Source: Limnohabitans sp. 2KL-51 (GTDB taxonomy: Bacteria; Pseudomonadota; Gammaproteobacteria; Burkholderiales; Burkholderiaceae_C). Taken from it: a DNA stretch of 64,000 nucleotides. Both the position numbers and the translations under genes were made by a program. The notes under the pieces were generated by a model. The model ran no database searches. It saw only the letters and a list, made by a program, of their open reading frames with translations, and had not been told where the DNA came from. The stretch covers positions 1 to 64,000 of the forward strand of contig NZ_NESJ01000009.1 in the NCBI RefSeq assembly GCF_003063645.1, written 5' to 3'. How positions within the stretch are numbered: position 1 is the first letter of the stretch; the number at the start of each line of letters is the position of its first letter. Below, in pieces: positions 14,309-24,395 of this stretch.

Positions 14309-15799
14309 TCAATTGACAGATGAGTCTTTATCGGCGTGACCCAAGGCGCTGGCCAAGGACTGTCCCCGATTCGCAATCAGCGCTGGGGCGAGAGAACCCA
14401 GCAGCATGCCGACAAAGGAAGCCGCCAAACCCAGCAAGTTGGCAGGCACCAGAGTCTCGGGTGCCAGAAAGTTGAATGCCAGCCAAGTGCCCACACCCAG
14501 CACCACCGAGCACAAAGCACCTTGGGTGTTGGCGCGCCGCCAAAAAGCACCCGCCATCAGAGGCACAAAGGCCCCGGTCAGGGTGACGTTGTAGGCGTTT
14601 TGCACCATCTCATACATGGTGCTTGTGCTGTTCATGGCGAACAACAAGGCGCAAGCCGTGAAGGCGACCAAAATGACGCGTAAGAGCAGCAAGAACTGGC
14701 GGTCGCTCATGTGGGGCACAAAAGGCTTGAGCACCTTCTCGGTGAAGGTGGCCGTGGGGGCTAGCAAAGCCCCGCTGGCAGTCGACAAAATGGCTGAGAG
14801 CAAAGCGCCAAAGAACAGGATCTGCGCCCACATGGGCATCTGACCCAGCACCAGATCGGGCAGGATGCGCTGGATGGTGCGGGCGTCTTCCGACTCGAAC
14901 AAGGCCTTGAGCTCGGGGTGGGCGATCAGCGCCGCATAAGCGATGTACAGGGGGATGAAAGCGATCACGAAGTACATCAAGCCCCCGATGAGCGTGCCGC
15001 GCACGGCGGTTTTTTCGTCCTTGGCACTGGTCATGCGCTGAAACACATCCTGCTGGGGGATGGAACCAAAGGCAAACGCAAAGAACGCACCCGCCATGGC
15101 CCACCAAGCGGCAGCGTCCATGTCGGCTGGGAACATGTCGAACTTGCCATCGGCTGCGGCTTGGGCAATGACTTTGTCAAATCCGCCCGCATTACCGCCC
15201 ACCAGCAAAGCCACCGAAATCAGGCCCACCACGATCACCACGGTCTGAAACAAATCGGTGAAAGCCACCGACCACATGCCGCCAAACACGGTGTAGACCA
15301 GCACCACGGCCGCGCCCAGCATGATGGCGTGGTTCAGTTCAATGGCCCCGGACGAGAGCACATGGATAACCAAGCCCAACGCCGTCAACTGCGCCGAGGT
15401 CCAACCCAGATAAGACAGAACAATCGCCACGCTCGTCAGTACTTCGACCGACTTGCCGTAGCGCACCTTGTAGAAGTCGCCGATGGTCAGCAGGTTCAGG
15501 CGGTAAAACAACTTGGCGAACAACAAAGCCGCCAGCACCAGGCAGACGGTGGCACCAAACGGGTCACCGGGAATACCGTTCAGGCCGTCTTTGGCAAAGG
15601 TGGCCGACACCGACAAGACGGTCTCAGCCCCGAACCAGGTGGCGAACACGGTGGCCACATTCATGTAAAGGGGCAAACTGCGCCCTGCCACCAGGTAATC
15701 CTTGGCCCCGTGAACCCGGCGCGCAGCCAACAAGCCGATGCCGATGGTCACGGCCAAATAAGCGATCACAAAAGTCAGCAGCACCTTCGTACCCTCCAA
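14309..15799 (-). CDS. Sodium:solute symporter family transporter
   Basis: A 496-residue, roughly 13-helix membrane protein of the SSS family. Recognisable blocks include GAKDYLVAGRSLPLYMNVAT near the N-terminus, FATWFGAETVLSVSATFAKD, GFGS-like FAFGSIPQQDVFQRMTSAKD, and SAILSTASGALLAPTATFTE, the conserved SSS helix with Ser/Thr sodium ligands. It imports a small solute with sodium; the substrate (proline, acetate, pantothenate or others) cannot be set from sequence. The gene begins 9 bp after ubiB and is probably read through from the ubi genes, though no functional link is known. Confidence 0.88.
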   Translation of the reverse strand: MEGTKVLLTFVIAYLAVTIGIGLLAARRVHGAKDYLVAGRSLPLYMNVATVFATWFGAETVLSVSATFAKDGLNGIPGDPFGATVCLVLAALLFAKLFYRLNLLTIGDFYKVRYGKSVEVLTSVAIVLSYLGWTSAQLTALGLVIHVLSSGAIELNHAIMLGAAVVLVYTVFGGMWSVAFTDLFQTVVIVVGLISVALLVGGNAGGFDKVIAQAAADGKFDMFPADMDAAAWWAMAGAFFAFAFGSIPQQDVFQRMTSAKDEKTAVRGTLIGGLMYFVIAFIPLYIAYAALIAHPELKALFESEDARTIQRILPDLVLGQMPMWAQILFFGALLSAILSTASGALLAPTATFTEKVLKPFVPHMSDRQFLLLLRVILVAFTACALLFAMNSTSTMYEMVQNAYNVTLTGAFVPLMAGAFWRRANTQGALCSVVLGVGTWLAFNFLAPETLVPANLLGLAASFVGMLLGSLAPALIANRGQSLASALGHADKDSSVN

Positions 15800-15808
15800 G
15801 ATCGGGAC

Positions 15809-17386
15809 TTATGAGAAAAGATGCAGGTGCATGCCCACCTGCATAACCAGCAAGGAGAACACAAAGCCCATACCTGCGTAAATCAGGGTTTGCAGCAATT
15901 TGTTGGTTCGGCGTTGCTCGGTCAACAACTGCTCGATCTGCCGCGTATCGTTTTTCTGCGGCTGCTGCAAATAGCCGTGCAGCAATCGAGGCAACTGCGG
16001 CAGCAGTTTGGCGTAGAGCGGCGCCTGCGACTTGAGTTCTTCCCACAGCTTTTTGGGACCGATTTGCGCCAGCATCCATTTTTCGAGGAAAGGCTTGGCC
16101 GTGCTCCACAGGTCCAGCTCAGGGTCCAGATCGCGACCGAGGCCCTCAATGTTGAGCAGGGTCTTTTGCAGCAGCACCAGCTGCGGCTGGATCTCGACCT
16201 GAAAGCGGCGCGAGGTCTGGAACAGGCGCATCAGCACCATGCCCAGCGAAATTTCCTTGAGTGGGCGGTCAAAGTAAGGCTCGCAGACGGCGCGGATGGC
16301 CGACTCCAGCTCGTCCACCCGCGTCTCGGGCGGAACCCAGCCGGACTCGATGTGCAGCTCGGCCACGCGCTTGTAGTCGCGGCGGAAAAACGCAGTGAAG
16401 TTTTGCGCCAGATATTCTTTGTCGTACTCGGTGAGCGTGCCCACGATGCCAAAGTCCAGCGAGATGTAGCGGCCGAAGGTCTCGGGCGCCAAGCTGACCT
16501 GGATGTTGCCGGGGTGCATGTCGGCGTGGAAAAATCCATCGCGAAAGACTTGCGTGAAAAACAGGGTCACACCATCGCGGGCCAGTTTGGGGATGTCCAC
16601 GCCCGCTGCACGCAAACGGTCCACCTGGCTGATGGGCACGCCATGCATGCGCTCCATGACGATGACCTCGGGGTGGCAAAAGTCCCAGATCATCTCGGGG
16701 ATCAGCACCAGATCAAGCCCTTGCATGTTGCGGCGCAACTGCGCGGCGTTGGCCGCTTCACGCACCAAGTCCAGCTCGTCGTGCAGGTATTTGTCAAATT
16801 CAGCCACCACTTCGCGAGGCTTGAGGCGTTTGCCATCAGCGCTCAGACTCTCCACCCAGCCGGCCATCATGCGCATGAGGCTCAGGTCTTTGTCAATGAC
16901 AGGCAGCATGCCCGGTCGCAAGACCTTGATCGCCACCTCGCGCAACACGCCCCCTTTGCCACGCAAAGTGGCAAAGTGCACTTGCGCGATCGAAGCACTG
17001 GCCACAGGCTCGCGCTCAAAAGTCTCGAAAATGTCATCCACCTTGCGGTTGAAAGCCCGCTCGATCGACGCCACCGCGATGGCCGAGCTGAAAGGCGGGA
17101 CCCGGTCTTGCAGCTTGGCCAACTCCTCTGCGATATCGGGCGCCAGCAAGTCACGACGCGTGGACAACACTTGGCCGAATTTCACAAAAATCGGGCCCAA
17201 GCGTTCGAGCGCTTCGCGCAGACGCACCCCTCGGGGCGAGCGCAAATCACGGCCTAACGAGAGCACGCGGGCCAACAGGCGGATCCAGGGTTTTTGAAAG
17301 CTTGACAGCACCAACTCGTCAAGGCCGTAGCGCAAGACGATGAAAACGATGAAAGCGCCTCGACCGAAACGGCCCCAGCGCTTCAT
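15809..17386 (-). CDS. ubiB: Ubiquinone biosynthesis accessory kinase-like protein UbiB
   Basis: A 525-residue UbiB/ABC1 (COQ8) atypical kinase-like ATPase needed for ubiquinone synthesis. The family-specific KxGQ motif is in [15 protein letters not shown], the Ala-rich nucleotide loop in [11 protein letters not shown], the catalytic-type HADMHPGN and DFGIVG follow, and two C-terminal membrane helices anchor it ([20 protein letters not shown] is the last). Length and layout are normal. Its start overlaps the ubiJ stop by 4 bp, placing it in one operon with ubiJ and probably ubiE. It is thought to assist the Ubi metabolon rather than act as a classical protein kinase. Confidence 0.96.
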   Translation of the reverse strand: MKRWGRFGRGAFIVFIVLRYGLDELVLSSFQKPWIRLLARVLSLGRDLRSPRGVRLREALERLGPIFVKFGQVLSTRRDLLAPDIAEELAKLQDRVPPFSSAIAVASIERAFNRKVDDIFETFEREPVASASIAQVHFATLRGKGGVLREVAIKVLRPGMLPVIDKDLSLMRMMAGWVESLSADGKRLKPREVVAEFDKYLHDELDLVREAANAAQLRRNMQGLDLVLIPEMIWDFCHPEVIVMERMHGVPISQVDRLRAAGVDIPKLARDGVTLFFTQVFRDGFFHADMHPGNIQVSLAPETFGRYISLDFGIVGTLTEYDKEYLAQNFTAFFRRDYKRVAELHIESGWVPPETRVDELESAIRAVCEPYFDRPLKEISLGMVLMRLFQTSRRFQVEIQPQLVLLQKTLLNIEGLGRDLDPELDLWSTAKPFLEKWMLAQIGPKKLWEELKSQAPLYAKLLPQLPRLLHGYLQQPQKNDTRQIEQLLTEQRRTNKLLQTLIYAGMGFVFSLLVMQVGMHLHLFS

Positions 17387-17943
17387 GCTGCGCTGCCCGT
17401 GCGCAGCCCGGTGCCTGGCCGCTGGGCGACAAAACTGCGCAAAGCTGCCATGGCCTGTCGCGCGGCTTGCGCCATGGTGTGGGCTGGGGCGTCGCCGATC
17501 ATGCGGGCCAGATCCTCTTCGGCATCCCAGCGCACATGGTCGATCAACCAGTTGACCTCGGCAGCCAGTTGCACATCGCCTTCGATGCGGACTTTGGGTT
17601 TGTCACCCCGGGCCAATGCCGAGGCGAGTGAGACAGGCGATTCTTCGGTCACCGTGAGGCGCAGGTCAAAGCCTTCAAAGCGGCCTCGCTCCAGCAATCC
17701 TGCAGGTGTTGGCGTCAGTTGCAGTTGCATGCGGTCCCAGACCAGCTCGATGCGTTGCCCTTTTTGGCGGGCCAATCGGGCCATGGCCTCAGGCTCGCTC
17801 ATCAGCACATGGTTAAGGAACAAAACAAGGCGGTTGACGCTCTCGTCCACCACCCAAGCCGGAGGCTGGAAGTTGGCCGCAAGGCGGTTGACCACATCGG
17901 GGAGAGCCTGAGCGGCCCATGAAAAAGGGGACTGTGTTGCCAT
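17383..17943 (-). CDS. ubiJ: Ubiquinone biosynthesis accessory factor UbiJ (SCP2 domain)
   Basis: A 186-residue protein with an N-terminal SCP2-like lipid-binding domain ([12 protein letters not shown] through LRLTVTEES) and a helical C-terminal part ([21 protein letters not shown]) typical of UbiJ. UbiJ binds ubiquinone intermediates and, with UbiK, helps assemble the soluble Ubi complex. The position directly ahead of ubiB with a 4-bp overlap, in a run that also has ubiE, is the canonical ubiE-ubiJ-ubiB order with one extra gene inserted. Confidence 0.9.
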   Translation of the reverse strand: MATQSPFSWAAQALPDVVNRLAANFQPPAWVVDESVNRLVLFLNHVLMSEPEAMARLARQKGQRIELVWDRMQLQLTPTPAGLLERGRFEGFDLRLTVTEESPVSLASALARGDKPKVRIEGDVQLAAEVNWLIDHVRWDAEEDLARMIGDAPAHTMAQAARQAMAALRSFVAQRPGTGLRTGSAA

Positions 17944-17991
17944 AGTCCCCGATTATTCCCGAAAGTACAGGCCACCCCTAGGGGGCGGGCT

Positions 17992-18999
17992 TTATTGCAG
18001 CGCTTGCACGCCAGCCACCAACCAGCCACCACCTTGCTTGGATTTGGTCATGTTCCAGACTTCACGGAATGGGCTGGGGCCGGAAGCTGCATCTTCGCGG
18101 ATCATTCCGTTGAACTCGACGCTGGCCAGGTAGGCATCGGCCTGCTCTTCAATCCCTAAAAGTTGAGCCTCGAGCATGACCACTTCAGTCTTGTTGGGCT
18201 GTCCGGGAAACTGTGCTTCGCGCTCAGACAACTGGTTGCGAATTTCCAACACCATGGTATCGGTCATCATGGAGCGCAGAGCGCTGATGTCCGAGCGGTC
18301 CCAGGCGTCTTGCAAGGTCACGAAGTTACGCTTTGCGGCCGTCAAGAAGTTGTCGACATCAAAACCAGCGGGAATGCCCCAGGTCTCCGATCCACCCAGG
18401 CCAGAGCCAATGCCCGAACCGATCATGGAGCCGGTCGATGATGCGGCAGCAGAGCTGTCAAAACGGGTGCTTTGACCTTCCCATGGGCGGGCTGAAGCAT
18501 CGTTGCCGACGTTTTGAGGGCTGTATTGTTTGTAGGTGGCAGGGTTTTCAGCCGAGGCACCTGCACCTTGGTAAGCCAGACCTCCGTTACCAGCCGTCTG
18601 AGCAGCACCCCCTCGGCGGGCCCGCATGATCATGCCAATCACGGCGATGACGGCTACGCCAATCAACAAAGCCATCAAGATGTTGCCAAAGGCTTCACCC
18701 ATACCGAGTGAGCTGGCCAACCAAGCCAAACCCAGACCAGCAGCCAAGCCACCCAACATGGCGCCCCATGGGCGCTTGGGCGCAGCCGCGGCAGGCGCAG
18801 CACCGGGTTTGGCAGCGTTGGCAGGTGCCGCGTTTTGCGCGGGTGCAGCCGGTGTTTGGGGTGCGGCATCGCGCTTGGTCACTTGGTTGGATTGCTGTCC
18901 GACAGACTTGCCGCCACCCATGCGGCGTGCAGCCTCGGCATTCAGACTGCCCAAGGCCATCACGCCAGCGAGCATCAGGGTTACAAGTTTGCTGTTCAT
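17992..18999 (-). CDS. Tim44-like domain membrane protein
   Basis: A 335-residue protein. A signal peptide (LVTLMLAGVMALGSLNAEA) precedes an Ala/Pro-rich linker, two adjacent hydrophobic segments (WGAMLGGLAAGLGLAWLASS and FGNILMALLIGVAVIAVIGM), a Gly/Ser-rich spacer with GSGIGSGLGG, and a C-terminal Tim44-like domain from about residue 210 (DNFLTAAKRNFVTLQDAWDR through WNMTKSKQGGGWLVAGVQAL). Bacterial Tim44-like proteins are membrane-bound and of uncertain role; the fold is related to mitochondrial Tim44 and MBA1. It lies between ubiE and ubiJ on the same strand with 35- and 48-bp gaps, so a role near the membrane phase of quinone synthesis is possible but unproven. Confidence 0.88.
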   Translation of the reverse strand: MNSKLVTLMLAGVMALGSLNAEAARRMGGGKSVGQQSNQVTKRDAAPQTPAAPAQNAAPANAAKPGAAPAAAAPKRPWGAMLGGLAAGLGLAWLASSLGMGEAFGNILMALLIGVAVIAVIGMIMRARRGGAAQTAGNGGLAYQGAGASAENPATYKQYSPQNVGNDASARPWEGQSTRFDSSAAASSTGSMIGSGIGSGLGGSETWGIPAGFDVDNFLTAAKRNFVTLQDAWDRSDISALRSMMTDTMVLEIRNQLSEREAQFPGQPNKTEVVMLEAQLLGIEEQADAYLASVEFNGMIREDAASGPSPFREVWNMTKSKQGGGWLVAGVQALQ

Positions 19000-19034
19000 G
19001 GTGTCTCCATCTCAGTAAATTCGGTTTTCAGGCT

Positions 19035-19766
19035 TCAACATTTGATGCCCATATGCAAGGCTACCACCCCCGCCGACAAGTTGTGAAAATCCACATGCCC
19101 AAATCCGGCATTTTTAATAAGGGTTTTCAGATCTTCCTGTCCTGGGTGCATCCGAATCGATTCGGCGAGGTAGCGGTAACTGTCAGCGTCGCCCGCCACC
19201 AACTTGCCCAAATTGGGCAGGATATTGAAGCTGTACCAGTCGTAGGCTTTTTCCAGCGGCTTGGCCACCTTGGAGAACTCCAGTACCAGCAATTTGCCGC
19301 CGGGCTTGAGCACGCGACACATTTCCTTGAGCGCGACATCCTTGTGCGTCATGTTGCGCAGGCCAAAGGCCACGCTGACCACGTTGAAGTGGGCATCTGG
19401 AAAGGGCAGCTTTTCGGCATCGCACACCAGCGTGGGCAAGGCCAAGCCTTGGTCGACCAGGCGATCACGCCCGGTGGAGAGCATGGCTTCGTTGATGTCG
19501 GTGTGCACCACGCGGCCGGTGGCGCCCACCTTTTTGGCAAACGCCATGGCCAAGTCGCCCGTGCCACCCGCAATATCCAGTACCTGATCGCCCTCTTTGA
19601 GGTTGGCCACCTGCACGGTGTAAGCCTTCCACACGCGGTGCAGGCCCATGGACATCAGGTCGTTCATCACATCGTATTTGGACGCGACCGAGTTGAACAC
19701 GCCACGCACGTGCTTGGCTTTTTCGGTCTCGTCGACGGTTTTGAAACCGAAGTGAGTGCTGCTCAT
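19035..19766 (-). CDS. ubiE: Ubiquinone/menaquinone C-methyltransferase UbiE
   Basis: A 243-residue SAM-dependent C-methyltransferase that methylates the demethyl benzoquinol ring in ubiquinone synthesis. The UbiE signatures are present: [20 protein letters not shown] near the N-terminus, SAM motif [20 protein letters not shown], and [12 protein letters not shown] with [37 protein letters not shown] near the end is also typical. The length is normal. The DUF971 gene ends 10 bp upstream. This cluster has the aerobic ubiquinone genes next to each other. Confidence 0.97.
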   Translation of the reverse strand: MSSTHFGFKTVDETEKAKHVRGVFNSVASKYDVMNDLMSMGLHRVWKAYTVQVANLKEGDQVLDIAGGTGDLAMAFAKKVGATGRVVHTDINEAMLSTGRDRLVDQGLALPTLVCDAEKLPFPDAHFNVVSVAFGLRNMTHKDVALKEMCRVLKPGGKLLVLEFSKVAKPLEKAYDWYSFNILPNLGKLVAGDADSYRYLAESIRMHPGQEDLKTLIKNAGFGHVDFHNLSAGVVALHMGIKC

Positions 19767-19776
19767 GCCTGTGCCC

Positions 19777-20199
19777 TCAATGTTTGTGACCGCAGCTGCC
19801 GCCCGCTGAAGCTTCGATCATGGGCGCGTCGCGACTCATGCCCGCGGCCTGCAGGCGGTCTTCGTACTGCTTCCAAAGAGCGGTTTCTTGGTCGCCCAAA
19901 AAGTACAGGTATTCCCAAGTGAATAGGCCCGATTCGTGCCCATCCGTGAAGGTGGGTTTCACGGCGTAATTGCCCACAGGCTCGATTTCGGCAATGCCGA
20001 TCTCACGCTTGCCAGTTTGCAGCACTTCCTGGCCGGGGCCGTGGCCTTGCACTTCGGCCGAGGGAGAGTACACGCGCATCAGCTCGAAGGGGATGCGGAA
20101 CTGCGCTCCATCGGAAAAACCGATTTCCAGCACCCGGGTCTGACCGTGCAGGGTCAGCGACTCGGGGTGGGGCATGTCTTTTTTCAATCCGGCCATCAT
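19777..20199 (-). CDS. DUF971 family protein (gamma-butyrobetaine hydroxylase-like N-terminal domain)
   Basis: A protein of about 140 residues with the DUF971 fold: [60 protein letters not shown] and [13 protein letters not shown] match the family. The domain also forms the zinc-binding N-terminal part of gamma-butyrobetaine hydroxylase; stand-alone bacterial forms have no settled function. It ends GGSCGHKH, a possible metal-binding tail. ATG 20199 is used; the next ATG (20196) and MPHPESLTL at 20175 are alternatives. It is placed 10 bp upstream of ubiE, so cotranscription with the ubi genes is likely. Confidence 0.85.
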   Translation of the reverse strand: MMAGLKKDMPHPESLTLHGQTRVLEIGFSDGAQFRIPFELMRVYSPSAEVQGHGPGQEVLQTGKREIGIAEIEPVGNYAVKPTFTDGHESGLFTWEYLYFLGDQETALWKQYEDRLQAAGMSRDAPMIEASAGGSCGHKH

Positions 20200-20237
20200 T
20201 TGCTTTCGAAATTTTGCTGTCGTTTTTTGCGCTGGGT

Positions 20238-23200
20238 TTACACCAGCACACGCTCTATGCCGCCTGCGTTGGCAGCGCTCACGTACTCGGGCATCCACTC
20301 TTCACCCAGGATGTGCTTGGCCATTTCGACCACGATGTAGTCCGCTTCGAGCAGGCCATTTTTCATGTCATCGCCAAAGCGAGACAAGCCTTGCAGGCAG
20401 CTGGGGCAGCTGGTCAAAATCTTCACATTCGCCTGTGGCGCCAGCGCGCCGCTGTTGCGCAATGCGGCTTCGCCTTTGAGCAGCTCTTCTTCCTTGCGAA
20501 AGCGCACCTGGGTCGAAATGTCCGGGCGCGACACGCCCAAAGTGCCCGACTCGCCGCAACAGCGTTTACTCTCCAGCACGTTGTCGCCCATCAAGGCCTT
20601 GACAGTCTTCATGGGCTCTTGCAGCTTCATGGGCGTGTGGCAAGGATCATGGTAAAGATAGGCCCCGCCCGCGTCCAGCTTCATGCCTTTTTCCAGCAAG
20701 AACTCATGGATGTCAATGATGCGGCAGCCGGGGAAAATTTTGTCGAACTCATAGCCTTGTAACTGGTCATAACAGGTGCCGCAGCTCACCACCACTGTTT
20801 TGATGTCGAGGTAATTGAGTGTGTTGGCCACGCGGTGGAACAGCACCCTGTTGTCGGTGATGATTTTTTCGGCCTTGTCGAATTGGCCCGAACCTTTTTG
20901 CGGGTAACCGCAACACAAATAGCCTGGCGGAAGCACCGTCTGCACGCCCACATGCCAGAGCATGGCTTGGGTGGCCAAGCCCACTTGGCTGAACAAACGC
21001 TCCGAACCGCACCCAGGGAAATAGAACACCGCTTCCGTCTCCGACGTGGTGGTCTGGGGGTTGCGAATGATGGGCACGTAATCGTTGTCTTCGATGTCCA
21101 ACAAGGCACGCGCTGTCTTTTTGGGCAAGTTGCCGGGCATCTTCTTGTTGATGAAGTGAATCACCTGCTCTTTGATGGGCGCCGTGCCCACCGAGGCGGG
21201 CGGTGCGCTGGTTTGCTTACGGGCCACGCCTTTGAGCAAGCCGGCTACGAAGCGCTGCGCCCGCATCCCCACATCGACCATGGCCAAGCGCGCGAGCTTG
21301 ATGGTTTCGGGGTTGGTGGCGTTCAGCATGAACATGGCCGCCGCATTACCGGGACGAAAGGTCTTTTGCCCCATCTTGCGCAACAGGTTGCGCATGTTCA
21401 TCGACACCTCGCCAAAGTCGATGTTGACCGGGCAAGGCGACAGACACTTGTGGCATACGGTGCAGTGGTCTGCCACGTCTTCAAATTCCTGCCAGTGCTT
21501 GATAGAGATGCCACGGCGGGTTTGCTCTTCGTAAAGGAAAGCCTCGACCAACAAAGAGGTGGCCAAAATTTTGTTGCGCGGGCTGTACAGCAAATTGGCG
21601 CGCGGCACATGGGTGGCACACACGGGTTTGCACTTGCCGCAGCGCAGGCAATCTTTCACACTGGCCGCAATCGCGCCAATGTCCGACTGCTGCATGATCA
21701 ACGACTCGTGGCCCATCAGGCCAAAGCTGGGGGTGTAGGCGTGCGTCAGGTCGGCCGCGTGCACATCGTCACCCAAGCCAGTCAGGGCAGCCCCGCGCAG
21801 CAACTTGCCTTTGTTGAAGCGTCCTTCGGGGTCCACTTTGGCTTTGTAAGCCGTGAAGTTGGCCAACTCGGCGTCGGTCAAAAACTCCAGCTTTGTGATA
21901 CCAATGCCGTGCTCGCCCGAGATCACGCCGTCCAAGCTGCGCGCCAGCACCATGATGCGGGCCACCGCTTCGTGCGCGGTTTGCAGCATCTCGTAGTTGT
22001 CGGAGTTGACCGGAATGTTGGTGTGCACATTGCCGTCACCGGCGTGCATGTGCAGTGCCACCCACACACGACCCTTGAGAACGCGCTGGTGAATGGCAAT
22101 GACCTCATTCAGGATCGGCAAAAAGGCCGAGCCCGAAAAGATGTTCTGGAACGCCGGACGGATTTGCGTCTTCCAGCTGGCGCGCAGGCTGTGCTCTTGC
22201 AGCTGAGGGAACAGCGTGTCGACATCAGTCAACCAACCTTGCCATTGATCACGCACCTCGCGCACCACCGTCAAGGCTTGCGCCACGCGGTCTTCCAGCA
22301 ACTCGGCCGACGGGATGTCGTTGGCGTCGTCTTGCTTGCCCAAAGGCAGGTTGCCCCGCTCCAAAAAGGCTTCGATTTCGCGGCACAGCTTGAGCTTGTT
22401 GCGCAGACTCAACTCGATGTTGATGCGCTCGATGCCATCGGTGTACTCGGCCATGCGCGGCAGCGGAATCACCACGTCTTCGTTGACCTTGAAGGCGTTG
22501 GTGTGGCGCGAAATGGCGGCGGTCTTCTTACGGTCCAACCAGAACTTTTTGCGCGCCTCGGGGCTGATGGCAATGAAGCCTTCGCCGCTGCGCGAGTTGG
22601 CAATGCGGACGATCTCGGATGTCGCCTTGGCCACGTCGTCGGCGTTGTCACCGGCGATGTCACCGATCAACACCATTTTGGGGAAACCACCACGCTTGCT
22701 CTTGGTGGAATAACCCACCGCCCGCAAATAGCGGTCGTCCAAATGCTCCAAGCCTGCCATCACGGTGCCGGTGCGCTTTTGCTCGGCAAACATGAAATCT
22801 TTGATCTCGACGATGCTGGGCACTGCCTCTCGGGCGTGGCCAAAGAACTCCATGCACACCGTGCGGGTGTGCGTGGGCATGCGGTGCATGACCCAGCGGG
22901 CGCTGGTGATCAAGCCGTCGCAGCCTTCTTTTTGCACCCCCGGCAGGCCCGAGAGGAACTTGTCGGTCACGTCCTTGCCCAGGCCTTCCTTGCGGAAGGT
23001 TTTGCCGGGGATGACCAAGGTTTCGGTGCGGATCGGGGTTTTGCCATCGGCTTTGAAGTAGCGCAACTCAAACGTGGCGACTTCGGCGTCGTGGATCTTG
23101 CCCATGTTGTGGTCCATGCGAACCACATCCAGCCATTCGGCGTCGGGGGTGACCATGCGCCAGCTGGCCAGGTTGTCGAGGGCTGTCCCCCAGAGCACCG

Positions 23201-24116
23201 CCTTTTTGCCGCCCGCGTTCATGGCGATGTTGCCGCCAATGCAGCTGGCTTCGGCAGAAGTTGGGTCGACCGCGAACACAAAACCACCGCGCTCGGCCGC
23301 ATCGGCCACGCGCTGGGTGACCACACCGGCTTCGGTCCAGATGGTGGGAATCGGGTGGGCCACGCCGGGCAGGTCGAACATCTCGACCTCGGTCATGGCT
23401 TCGAGTTTTTCGGTGTTCATCACCGCGCTCTTCCAGGTCAACGGGATCGCACCACCGGTGTAGCCCGTGCCGCCGCCCCGGGGCACGATGGTCAGGCCCA
23501 GGTCGATACAGCCCTTGACCAGACCCGCCATTTCTTCTTCTGAGTCAGGGGTCAGCACCACAAAGGGGTATTCCACGCGCCAGTCGGTGGCATCGGTCAC
23601 GTGGCTAACGCGGGAGAGGCCATCGAACTTGATGTTGTCTTTGGCCGTCAAGCGGCCCAACGTCTTTTGCACCTGGCTGCGCAGCTTGGCCATGCGGCCA
23701 AAGCGCTCATTGAACTGCGTCACGGACTGGGCGGCCATGGCCAGCAATTGGCCGACCAAGGCGTCGCGGGTGGCGTCCACGCTCGGGGTGCGGCGCTTTT
23801 GCACCTCGCCCAAGCGGTGCTGCAAAGCTTCCACCAACAGTTTGCGGCGGGCCGGGTTGTCCAGCAGGTCGTCTTGCAAATAGGGGTTGCGCTCCACCAC
23901 CCAAATGTCCCCCAGCACTTCATACAGCATGCGGGCAGAGCGGCCCGTCCCGCGCTCCCGGCGCAACTGGTTCAACAGGTCCCAAGCCGACTCGCCCAGC
24001 AAGCGCAGCACAATTTCACGGTCTGAAAAGCTGGTGTAGTTGTAAGGAATCTCGCGCAAGCGCGGCGCATCGGCGTCGGCTTGCATCAAATGTTGGAGCG
24101 TGGTGGGTGCATTCAT
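20238..24116 (-). CDS. Multidomain FAD-linked oxidase/Fe-S/CCG oxidoreductase (DUF3683-type)
   Basis: A 1292-residue single-chain oxidoreductase. An N-terminal helical DUF3683-like region (about 1-170) is followed by a PCMH-type FAD domain ([28 protein letters not shown]), the FAD-oxidase C-terminal domain with [16 protein letters not shown] and GEHGIGITK, a two-cluster ferredoxin segment ([14 protein letters not shown] and [13 protein letters not shown]), and a CCG domain ([46 protein letters not shown]). It resembles a fusion of D-2-hydroxyacid dehydrogenase and GlcF/HdrB-like parts. The probable role is oxidising a 2-hydroxyacid such as D-lactate into the quinone pool; substrate is unproven. 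Confidence 0.92.
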   Translation of the reverse strand: MNAPTTLQHLMQADADAPRLREIPYNYTSFSDREIVLRLLGESAWDLLNQLRRERGTGRSARMLYEVLGDIWVVERNPYLQDDLLDNPARRKLLVEALQHRLGEVQKRRTPSVDATRDALVGQLLAMAAQSVTQFNERFGRMAKLRSQVQKTLGRLTAKDNIKFDGLSRVSHVTDATDWRVEYPFVVLTPDSEEEMAGLVKGCIDLGLTIVPRGGGTGYTGGAIPLTWKSAVMNTEKLEAMTEVEMFDLPGVAHPIPTIWTEAGVVTQRVADAAERGGFVFAVDPTSAEASCIGGNIAMNAGGKKAVLWGTALDNLASWRMVTPDAEWLDVVRMDHNMGKIHDAEVATFELRYFKADGKTPIRTETLVIPGKTFRKEGLGKDVTDKFLSGLPGVQKEGCDGLITSARWVMHRMPTHTRTVCMEFFGHAREAVPSIVEIKDFMFAEQKRTGTVMAGLEHLDDRYLRAVGYSTKSKRGGFPKMVLIGDIAGDNADDVAKATSEIVRIANSRSGEGFIAISPEARKKFWLDRKKTAAISRHTNAFKVNEDVVIPLPRMAEYTDGIERINIELSLRNKLKLCREIEAFLERGNLPLGKQDDANDIPSAELLEDRVAQALTVVREVRDQWQGWLTDVDTLFPQLQEHSLRASWKTQIRPAFQNIFSGSAFLPILNEVIAIHQRVLKGRVWVALHMHAGDGNVHTNIPVNSDNYEMLQTAHEAVARIMVLARSLDGVISGEHGIGITKLEFLTDAELANFTAYKAKVDPEGRFNKGKLLRGAALTGLGDDVHAADLTHAYTPSFGLMGHESLIMQQSDIGAIAASVKDCLRCGKCKPVCATHVPRANLLYSPRNKILATSLLVEAFLYEEQTRRGISIKHWQEFEDVADHCTVCHKCLSPCPVNIDFGEVSMNMRNLLRKMGQKTFRPGNAAAMFMLNATNPETIKLARLAMVDVGMRAQRFVAGLLKGVARKQTSAPPASVGTAPIKEQVIHFINKKMPGNLPKKTARALLDIEDNDYVPIIRNPQTTTSETEAVFYFPGCGSERLFSQVGLATQAMLWHVGVQTVLPPGYLCCGYPQKGSGQFDKAEKIITDNRVLFHRVANTLNYLDIKTVVVSCGTCYDQLQGYEFDKIFPGCRIIDIHEFLLEKGMKLDAGGAYLYHDPCHTPMKLQEPMKTVKALMGDNVLESKRCCGESGTLGVSRPDISTQVRFRKEEELLKGEAALRNSGALAPQANVKILTSCPSCLQGLSRFGDDMKNGLLEADYIVVEMAKHILGEEWMPEYVSAANAGGIERVLV

Positions 24117-24170
24117 GGGTGTGGCGCAGTCAAAGGCGTCGCTGTTGACGCTGTCAGCCAGACCCGAAAG

Positions 24171-24210
24171 GTATCAAAGCGGCTGAGGTTGAATGTTACC
24201 GCAGTGATAC
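24171..24210. promoter_or_regulatory. Inverted GTATCA/TGATAC pair upstream of the FAD oxidoreductase
   Basis: GTATCA (24171-24176) and TGATAC (24205-24210) form an exact inverted pair 28 bp apart, about 55-95 bp before the oxidoreductase start. The spacing suits two half-sites on the same DNA face for a dimeric regulator. No regulator is encoded nearby. This may be chance. Confidence 0.25.
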
Positions 24211-24272
24211 AAACACGCGCCGGGGGTGGGGGCACCTGTCACAGAGGGGTCCGGACTCATGGAAAGCCCGTA

Positions 24273-24312
24273 TTGTCATAATTTTTTCATGCCACTTTAA
24301 TACTTACGTCAT
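24273..24312 (+). promoter_or_regulatory. Tandem PhoB boxes upstream of ugpB
   Basis: Four 7-mers in exact 11-bp register: TTGTCAT (24273), TTTTCAT (24284), CTTTAAT (24295) and ACGTCAT (24306). The PhoB consensus is repeats of CTGTCAT separated by 4 bp, so this reads as two adjacent Pho boxes replacing the -35 region. Possible -10 hexamers downstream are TACGTA (about 24328) and TATGAT (24340-24345). It fits phosphate-starvation control of ugp as known in E. coli. Confidence 0.75.
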
Positions 24313-24395
24313 CTTCAAAAGGCACAGTACGTATGAGTCTATGATCTTTTGACAACTCAGTTTTCACGTTCATTGCCACTTTTACAGGACCCACC

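Noticed and set aside
20835-23543. A 902-codon open frame on the plus strand opposite the FAD oxidoreductase
   Set aside because: It lies wholly inside a gene with clear domains on the other strand; its product has no domain and unusual composition. GC-rich codon bias opens such antisense frames.
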